Assembly (NCBI GenBank): GCA_964247295.1
Contig: CAXTTV010000169.1
Coordinates: 1 to 10,795 of the forward strand
Source of the DNA: CAXTTV01 sp964247295
GTDB taxonomy: Bacteria > Chloroflexota > Ktedonobacteria > Ktedonobacterales > Ktedonobacteraceae
Reading direction: 5' to 3'
Length of the DNA: 10,795 nucleotides
Numbering within the stretch: position 1 is the first letter of the stretch; the number at the start of each line of letters is the position of its first letter. The position numbers and the translations under genes were made by a program. Of the stretch, positions 6,282 through 10,795 are shown piece after piece. The notes beneath the pieces were generated by a model. It did no database searches. It saw nothing but the letters and a program-made list of their open reading frames with translations, and was not told the DNA's origin.

Positions 6282-8180
6282 ATGATTATTCTGTTTCTGG
6301 CTCTAATAGGGGCGCTAATTATTATGGCGATCCTTTCAATCGGGCGGCTGGTTTTTGGCCGTAAAGAAGCGTTTACGGGACCGAAGGTTGCGCGCTGGTT
6401 TATTGGTTATTTTATCTTTAATTTCATTATCTGTCTGGCAGTATTGTATTTTGGACAACCGGCCTTTACTGGCCCGTTTAATGGCTGGCAATGGTTGCTG
6501 GGTCCTCTTGTCTTTAGTAGCATTCTGAACCTGTTCGCGGTTGCCCGACCTATAATGAGCGAGATGGCCGAGGGCTCCACTGCCAGATATCGCGATGTTG
6601 AGCTTCCAGCCAATGTATCCCGTGGGGCTATTGCCGCTGGTATCTTCGGCCTGATGACGGCTATCATTATCGGTATTGTTATCAGCGGTTTAATTGTTGT
6701 GTTTACAACCTGGTTTGATACTAACGCCAAAGCCCTTGCGAGCCTGCCGAAGATCAGGACCGAAAAGTCTTCTACGTTGCCTCCGACCGACCCCAATCAT
6801 ATCGTTCTGGTCAGTAAAAGTGTTGCCTCTTATGAAGGTCAGCAAGTTTTGGGCTCGAACGGGCAGAACCTGGGTTCAACCTACAGCATTGATCCCAACA
6901 ACTACGCGCTCCAGTCGATTAATCGGCACCTCTATTATGTGGCTCCATTAAGTTACAATAACATTTTTGTGAACTTGAGTAGCTCAACCACACCCGGTTT
7001 TGTTGTTGTGGATGCTGAGAATCCCCAGGCAACTCAGCCGGTCCTGCATACGGAAGCCAATGCCGCGATCGCGTATCTGCCAGGGGCGCTGTTGAACCAG
7101 GATCTGTTGCGACACGTTTACCTGAGCGGCTATACCTATGGGAAATTGACGGACCCGACCCTGGAGGTAGACGACAGTTATCATCCCTACTGGACTATCT
7201 CGATTTTGCAGCCGACGCGTGGGTATACCGGTGATCAACTGGATCAAGTGCTGCTGGTGGATGCCCACACGGGAAATATCAAAGCGTACAAACCACAAGA
7301 TGTGCCGAAGTGGGTGGACCGTGTCATGCCGTCGAGTACCGTAGACCAGTATCTAAGCTGGTGGGGACTTTACCATGATGCGCCCTGGTTTAATCCCTCT
7401 GGTAAGGGACAGCAGACACCGGCGGGTGAGCCGCAATTGCTGTACAATAATGTGGATCAGCCGGTCTGGTTGATCCCGATGACCTCTTCTTCGGCCAATG
7501 ATCAGTCAAGCACAGGGGTGTTTCTCTTTAATACCTTTAAGAATGAGGGAACCTTTTATCCGCTGTCGGGCGTGGGTATCGGAAACAATGTGAATGCTAC
7601 ATTCCAGTCTACAAGCTCGAATATCCGTAACTATGATGTCGCCAGTGTGCAATTGTATCAGTTGTACAATACTCCGACGTGGGTTGCGATCTATACGCGC
7701 AATTCGAACAGTGGAGACATCTATCAGGCGGTGGGTCTGGTGGATGCACGCAACCTAAACGGGAGCAATGTTCAGTTTAGTTCGACATTATCACAGGGCT
7801 TGCAGAATTATCAACAGTGGTTGACGCAGAACACTAGTTCTGCGAATCGTCCCACGACCGCTCAAAAGGCGACGGTAAGTGCTAAAGTTCAACGCATCTC
7901 CTCGGTTCAGCAGGGGAACAATACCGTCTATTATCTGCAACTTCAGGGACAGTCGCAGATCTTTACGGCAAATCTCTCGCTCTCACCCAAGTTGCCGCTG
8001 GTACAGCAGGGCGATACGATAGAGGGCGAGTACCTGAACTCTGGTGGCCCTGTCGTGACCTTTGATCGCTTTGACGATACCAGTATTAACCTGGGGACCG
8101 GAGGGAGTACGACGACAACGCCCACACCGGCTGGGACCCCGAAGGCCACCACGACCGCGAAGGCCACGCCGACCAGATGA
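6282..8180 (+). CDS. Large multi-pass membrane protein with extracytoplasmic domain, unknown function
   Basis: The chosen start is ATG 6282 (632 aa), with GGGAG (6270-6274) seven bases upstream. An in-frame TTG at 6243 is possible but lacks a ribosome site and would add a polar leader before the first membrane helix. Hydrophobic segments lie near residues 1-25, 39-58, 69-90 and 115-143. The remaining roughly 490 residues are soluble, rich in Asn, Ser, Gln and Tyr, and probably outside the membrane. Around 301-360 a block with HPYWTISILQ, VLLVDAHTGNIKAY and VPKWVDRVMP recalls PepSY-like segments of large Firmicutes/Chloroflexota membrane proteins; this is from memory and not verified. Residues 606-632 are a low-complexity Gly/Thr/Pro tail (TTTTPTPAGTPKATTTAKAT), as in wall-spanning or surface-exposed proteins. 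No catalytic motif was found. It stands alone between a divergent permease gene and a terminator, so its role cannot be inferred from neighbours. Confidence 0.8.
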   Translation: MIILFLALIGALIIMAILSIGRLVFGRKEAFTGPKVARWFIGYFIFNFIICLAVLYFGQPAFTGPFNGWQWLLGPLVFSSILNLFAVARPIMSEMAEGSTARYRDVELPANVSRGAIAAGIFGLMTAIIIGIVISGLIVVFTTWFDTNAKALASLPKIRTEKSSTLPPTDPNHIVLVSKSVASYEGQQVLGSNGQNLGSTYSIDPNNYALQSINRHLYYVAPLSYNNIFVNLSSSTTPGFVVVDAENPQATQPVLHTEANAAIAYLPGALLNQDLLRHVYLSGYTYGKLTDPTLEVDDSYHPYWTISILQPTRGYTGDQLDQVLLVDAHTGNIKAYKPQDVPKWVDRVMPSSTVDQYLSWWGLYHDAPWFNPSGKGQQTPAGEPQLLYNNVDQPVWLIPMTSSSANDQSSTGVFLFNTFKNEGTFYPLSGVGIGNNVNATFQSTSSNIRNYDVASVQLYQLYNTPTWVAIYTRNSNSGDIYQAVGLVDARNLNGSNVQFSSTLSQGLQNYQQWLTQNTSSANRPTTAQKATVSAKVQRISSVQQGNNTVYYLQLQGQSQIFTANLSLSPKLPLVQQGDTIEGEYLNSGGPVVTFDRFDDTSINLGTGGSTTTTPTPAGTPKATTTAKATPTR

Positions 8181-8221
8181 TTTTTTTTAGAGATCAGATC
8201 TTTTGAAATGGATCAGGATTC

Positions 8222-8257
8222 AGGCTCAGGCGGAAGCATTTCTGTCTGGGCCTTTTT
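8222..8257 (+). terminator. Rho-independent terminator between the 6282 gene and prmC
   Basis: The left arm 8222-8234 (AGGCTCAGGCGGA) pairs over 13 positions, including three G-U wobbles, with the right arm 8241-8253 (TCTGTCTGGGCCT), with a six-base loop AGCATT and a TTTTT run (8253-8257). It ends transcription of the upstream membrane-protein gene. It stops 18 bases before the prmC start and 3 bases before the prmC Shine-Dalgarno, so prmC needs read-through or a promoter that overlaps the hairpin. Confidence 0.85.
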
Positions 8258-8275
8258 GTTGAGGAGGGTAGAGCG

Positions 8276-9160
8276 ATGACAACTGCGAGAGAGGCGCTTC
8301 GCCGGGGCAGTCAGCGATTGATGGAGGTGGGAGTTGAGGGCGCGCGCCTGGACGCCCTGGTGCTGCTTCGGGAGGTGCTACAGATGGATCAGGCTCGATT
8401 CTATACCTATCCTGATCTTGAGCTGAGCCAGGAGCAGGAACGGCGGTTTGAACACCTTATCGAGCGTCGGAGCAAGCATGAGCCAGTCGCTTATCTGCTT
8501 GGTCATAAAGAGTTTTATGGACGAGATTTCCTGGTTGATCCGCGTGTGTTGATCCCCCGCCCAGAAACAGAGCTGCTTGTTGAGGCCGCGCTTCAGGATC
8601 TACGATCCCGTCTAGCTTCTAAACAGGTGCCGATCGTGGCCGATATTGGCACTGGCAGTGGGGCAATCCCCATTACTTTGGCCCTGGAGGAGCCGCTTCT
8701 CCCATATTTTTACGCAGTAGATATCTCACCCGAGGCCCTGGAGATAGCGAATCAGAACTGTCGTCTTCACAATGTGCAAGAACGGGTGCGGCTGTTGCGG
8801 GGAGATCTTCTCCAGCCTTTATCAGAGCCCGTTGATCTGTTAGTTGCCAATCTTCCTTATGTCGGGACTTCTGAGACCGCCGAAATGACCCCCGATGTGC
8901 TCGATTATGAGCCGCATCTGGCCCTGTTTAGTGGGGAGCAGGGCCTGGATCTTCTCAAGCAACTACTAGAGGAGATGGAAGATCCCACGAGAGTAGCGCC
9001 TGAGGCCACCGCGTTGTTGGAGATTGGTTATCAGCAAAGCGCGCCACTTACGCAACTGGTGTGGGAGCGGTGGCCTGGGGCTCGATTGACGTTTATACAG
9101 GACTATGCAGGTTGGGATCGCCTGGCCCAATTAAAGCTGCCGGGGCCGCTTGACCCCTAA
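8276..9160 (+). CDS. prmC: Peptide chain release factor N5-glutamine methyltransferase
   Basis: 294 residues start at ATG 8276, with GAGGAGG (8261-8267) eight bases upstream. PrmC (HemK) methylates the Gln of the GGQ motif in release factors RF1 and RF2 in the cytoplasm, using S-adenosylmethionine. The N-terminal helical release-factor-binding domain covers about 1-75, with the usual EPVAYLLGHKEFYG at 69-82. The family signature VLIPRPETELL follows at 91-101, then the Rossmann SAM site DIGTGSGAI (123-131) and the acidic loop AVDISPEAL (147-155). The substrate-glutamine motif, normally NPPY, is NLPY here (192-195); Asn and Tyr are kept and the first Pro becomes Leu. Length is normal. In many bacteria prmC follows prfA; no prfA is present here, so it stands outside that operon. 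The strong terminator directly upstream raises the question of where its promoter is. Confidence 0.93.
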   Translation: MTTAREALRRGSQRLMEVGVEGARLDALVLLREVLQMDQARFYTYPDLELSQEQERRFEHLIERRSKHEPVAYLLGHKEFYGRDFLVDPRVLIPRPETELLVEAALQDLRSRLASKQVPIVADIGTGSGAIPITLALEEPLLPYFYAVDISPEALEIANQNCRLHNVQERVRLLRGDLLQPLSEPVDLLVANLPYVGTSETAEMTPDVLDYEPHLALFSGEQGLDLLKQLLEEMEDPTRVAPEATALLEIGYQQSAPLTQLVWERWPGARLTFIQDYAGWDRLAQLKLPGPLDP

Positions 9161-9349
9161 GAAAGCAGCTTGCTAACGGTGCAGATAAGCCTCTCACCTC
9201 GCCATCGCCGGTAGATCGGGTCACGTGTGGACCCGTGGAGACGGAGTGCATGAACCTTCGTAACATCATGATCCGTCGAGCGCCAGGGCTTATAATCCTG
9301 ATGTGATCAGAAGACTCTGTTAGGAAAATCCAAATGGTGGATCGAAAAT

Positions 9350-9391
9350 GCGCCTTCAGGTGCGGAAGGAGCGCTGTTCTTGAACACGCGC
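9350..9391 (+). repeat. Two overlapping, mutually exclusive hairpins
   Basis: Hairpin one pairs 9350-9357 (GCGCCTTC) with 9365-9369 plus 9372-9374, leaving a two-base bulge. Hairpin two pairs 9371-9379 (GCGCTGTTC) with 9382-9386 plus 9388-9391, leaving one bulged C and a very tight TT turn. They share 9372-9374, so an RNA cannot form both fully. The arrangement resembles alternative folding in regulatory leaders, but no T-tract follows and function is unproven. Confidence 0.35.
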
Positions 9392-9423
9392 ACGCTTTTG
9401 GGGTCGCAGAGATGCAAGGGGCC

Positions 9424-9452
9424 TTTTCTCATCCGGCCAGAAGGATAGAAAA
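9424..9452. repeat. Imperfect inverted repeat upstream of the wecA-like gene
   Basis: TTTTCT (9424-9429) and ATCC (9431-9434) pair with GGAT (9443-9446) and AGAAAA (9447-9452), leaving one unpaired C (9430) and an eight-base loop. It lies about 40 bases before the -35 candidate at 9493, so it could be an operator or part of an RNA structure. The downstream strand lacks a T-tract, so it is not an intrinsic terminator in the plus direction. Confidence 0.4.
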
Positions 9453-9492
9453 ATACATTCAAAGATAGCAGTACTAGAAAGCGGTTGAGAAT

Positions 9493-9522
9493 TTGCCTTC
9501 TCTTTAGAAGAAGTCTTATAAT
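9493..9522 (+). promoter_or_regulatory. Candidate sigma-70-type promoter for the wecA-like gene
   Basis: TTGCCT (9493-9498) and a perfect TATAAT (9517-9522) are 18 bases apart, giving an expected transcript start near 9529 and a leader of about 60 bases. The spacer overlaps a short palindrome, CTTCT-CTTT-AGAAG (9497-9510), which could bind a regulator. This is a by-eye consensus match. Confidence 0.55.
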
Positions 9523-9590
9523 CGAGGCGCTTGTTGTCTCATCTTATTAAAAATGCTACATTAGTTTTCCATTATAGGGGGGAGCCTTTC

Positions 9591-10795
9591 ATGGTTCAGG
9601 CCAGTCTCTTACCTATCCCTCTGCTGATCCTTTTCCCGATCCCTGTAGACTCTCCAATCTGGCTTCTGGTTCTGGGGGCGATCAGCGCTTTCGTGCTCTC
9701 CTATCTTTTTACTTTTGTGATTGGTGCTTTCTGTCGAAAAGTTGGCTGGCTGGATCGTCCCGCTGCGCGCCGTGTCCACTTGAAGGCTGTACCTCGGTTG
9801 GGCGGAGTCGCGATCTTTGTCGCGTTTCTGGTCGCTTCACTGCTTTTTTATACCCCCGGTACGGGCCCTCACGCCAAGGAGTCGGAAGTGATTGCCTACT
9901 GGCTGCTGATCGCGGCCTCTGTGCTGATTGTGCTGGTACACGCGTATGATGATGTGAAGGGCCTCAAGCCTTTACCAAAACTATTAGCTCAGACAGTCGC
10001 GGTTATCATTATTTTGGGTCCTGGTCGCACCGTCTTTCGCGGTATCTTGCTCTACACCTTTAACAATCCCTTTGGATCAGACATGGTAGCGCAGCACCTG
10101 CCCTGGTATGAGCAATCCGTTATTCATATTTTGATTGAGCGTCCTGAGATGTCACTGCTGGCGATCCCCGCAGTGATTTTCACCTGGTTCTGGATTGTGG
10201 GTATGATGAATACCGTGAACCTGATCGACGGTCTGGATGGGCTGGCGGCGGGTGTCGTTGGGATCGCGGCGATTTTTGTCACGATGATCGGTTGGCAGCA
10301 GCAACAATATAGCATTGCGGGGCTGGCGGCGATCTTCGCGGGCTCAATCTTTGGATTTCTGCCACACAACTGGAATCCGGCGAAGATCTTTATGGGGGAT
10401 AGTGGGGCGATGTTTCTGGGCCTCTGTCTGGCCGTTCTCTCAATTATGGGAGGTGCTAAACTGGCCCTGGTAATCATGGTGCTGGGAGTGCCAATATTGG
10501 ATCTGGCGGTGGTCGCGATCAACCGGATACGGCGGGGACAATCGCCACTGCATTATGATAAAACGCATCTGCACTATCGCCTGATGGCGATTGGTTTGAG
10601 CGCCCGCCAGATCTGCTATCTTTTCTATGGACTGACGTGTATGTTCGGCCTGATGGCGCTTCAGATGCAGCGTATCTATAAACTTGTGGGTATCAGTTTA
10701 TTCGCTATCGTCTTTGTCAGATTGATCGTCTTTGTTTTATTTCGGCAGCGTCAGCGCGGTATCTCCATTCTGTCTACACCCACACCGGGTACCTT
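9591..10795 (+). CDS. WecA/TagO/MraY-family polyprenyl-phosphate sugar-1-phosphate transferase (3' truncated by window)
   Basis: The frame opens at ATG 9591 after AGGGGGGAG (9576-9584) and is still open at the window edge, giving 401 residues. These multi-pass enzymes transfer a sugar-1-phosphate, usually GlcNAc-1-P, from a UDP-sugar to undecaprenyl phosphate at the cytoplasmic face, starting synthesis of wall teichoic acid, O-antigen-like or other envelope glycans. Family motifs are present in order: PRLGGVAIF (68-76); YDDVKGLKPLPK (119-130), with the Asp-Asp pair at 120-121; NTVNLIDGLDGLAAG (207-221); IFMGDSGAMFLG (266-277); and DKTHLHYRL (323-331), the HLHHRL-type nucleotide-sugar loop that favours WecA/TagO over MraY. 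The segment between the second and third motifs (about 145-195) is longer than in a minimal member. About ten membrane helices can be drawn. Exact substrate and gene name cannot be set without the rest of the locus. Confidence 0.9.
   Translation, partial: MVQASLLPIPLLILFPIPVDSPIWLLVLGAISAFVLSYLFTFVIGAFCRKVGWLDRPAARRVHLKAVPRLGGVAIFVAFLVASLLFYTPGTGPHAKESEVIAYWLLIAASVLIVLVHAYDDVKGLKPLPKLLAQTVAVIIILGPGRTVFRGILLYTFNNPFGSDMVAQHLPWYEQSVIHILIERPEMSLLAIPAVIFTWFWIVGMMNTVNLIDGLDGLAAGVVGIAAIFVTMIGWQQQQYSIAGLAAIFAGSIFGFLPHNWNPAKIFMGDSGAMFLGLCLAVLSIMGGAKLALVIMVLGVPILDLAVVAINRIRRGQSPLHYDKTHLHYRLMAIGLSARQICYLFYGLTCMFGLMALQMQRIYKLVGISLFAIVFVRLIVFVLFRQRQRGISILSTPTPGT

Larger units (their letters stand above)
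9161..9590 (+). other. 430-base intergenic region with many inverted repeats; possible structured RNA or leader
   Basis: No convincing protein gene was found. Hairpins read by eye: GGGTC/GACCC (9218-9222 with 9230-9234); GACGGA/TCCGTC (9240-9245 with 9272-9277) enclosing CATGA/TCATG (9249-9253 with 9266-9270); GCGCCTTC with GAAGG-AG-CGC (9350-9374); GCGCTGTTC with GAACA-C-GCGC (9371-9391); and TTTTCT-C-ATCC with GGAT-AGAAAA (9424-9452). A TATAAT at 9291-9296 has no good -35. An 18-codon ORF (9250-9306) reads MNLRNIMIRRAPGLIILM with a GGAG nine bases upstream, but nothing further supports it. The region matches no RNA family I can name. Its 3' end holds the promoter for the downstream gene. 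Confidence 0.4.

Noticed and set aside
6243..6284. TTG 6243 as the start of the large membrane protein.
   Set aside because: It has no Shine-Dalgarno and adds a polar 13-residue leader; ATG 6282 has GGGAG at good spacing and begins directly with the first membrane helix.
9350..9374. SRP (4.5S) RNA tip: TTCAGGTGCGGAAGGAGCGC resembles the TCAGG...CGGAAG...AGCAGC core.
   Set aside because: The 3' strand of the symmetric loop should read close to AGCAGC but is GAGCGC, and the flanking sequences do not form the long paired arms expected of an SRP RNA.
9375..9386. Palindrome TGTTC-TT-GAACA as a LexA-type SOS box.
   Set aside because: The half-sites face the wrong way for the Gram-positive GAAC-N4-GTTC box, and the site is not at a recognised promoter.
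10124..10522. A 132-codon open frame on the minus strand.
   Set aside because: It lies wholly opposite the conserved motifs of the wecA-like gene and shows no domain of its own; it is an antisense shadow.

Overview
The window looks like a chromosomal stretch of a spore-forming, moderate-GC bacterium. A DUF444 (YhbH/YeaH-type) gene end followed by spoVR, Thr/Pro-rich extracytoplasmic tails and a general Chloroflexota feel suggest a Ktedonobacteria-like organism. This placement is an inference from gene content and style, not a proven assignment. No rRNA, tRNA, CRISPR array or insertion sequence was recognised.

Layout. (1) 2-274: 3' end of a DUF444/YhbH-family gene. (2) 374-3040: spoVR, whose reading frame is interrupted by a complete 409-residue intein (1169-2395). 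The intein sits inside the highly conserved NEGWA/S-x-WH motif. It carries both LAGLIDADG motifs and an extra LacI-type helix-turn-helix (1517-1648). A strong intrinsic terminator (3080-3123) closes this unit. (3) 3236-3835 and 3847-4572: two coupled genes for membrane-anchored proteins that are distant tandem paralogues of unknown function. (4) 4593-6107, minus strand: a 12-TM APC-superfamily amino acid permease, convergent with the paralogue pair. (5) 6282-8180: a large protein with four N-terminal membrane segments, a long extracytoplasmic domain and a Thr/Pro-rich tail, function unknown. (6) 8276-9160: prmC, the release-factor glutamine methyltransferase, starting only 18 bases after a strong terminator hairpin. 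(7) 9161-9590: 430 bases without a convincing protein gene but dense in inverted repeats, ending in a plausible promoter. (8) 9591-end: 5' part of a WecA/TagO/MraY-type polyprenyl-phosphate sugar-1-phosphate transferase, cut by the window edge.

How the pieces fit. DUF444 and SpoVR proteins are commonly co-encoded with the PrkA kinase in a stress/sporulation module, so the left end is probably the tail of such an operon. The permease, the large membrane protein, prmC and the wecA-like gene appear to be independent units. The most notable object is the spoVR intein: it looks splicing- and endonuclease-competent and has acquired what reads as a repressor-type DNA-binding domain between its splicing block B and its first LAGLIDADG motif.
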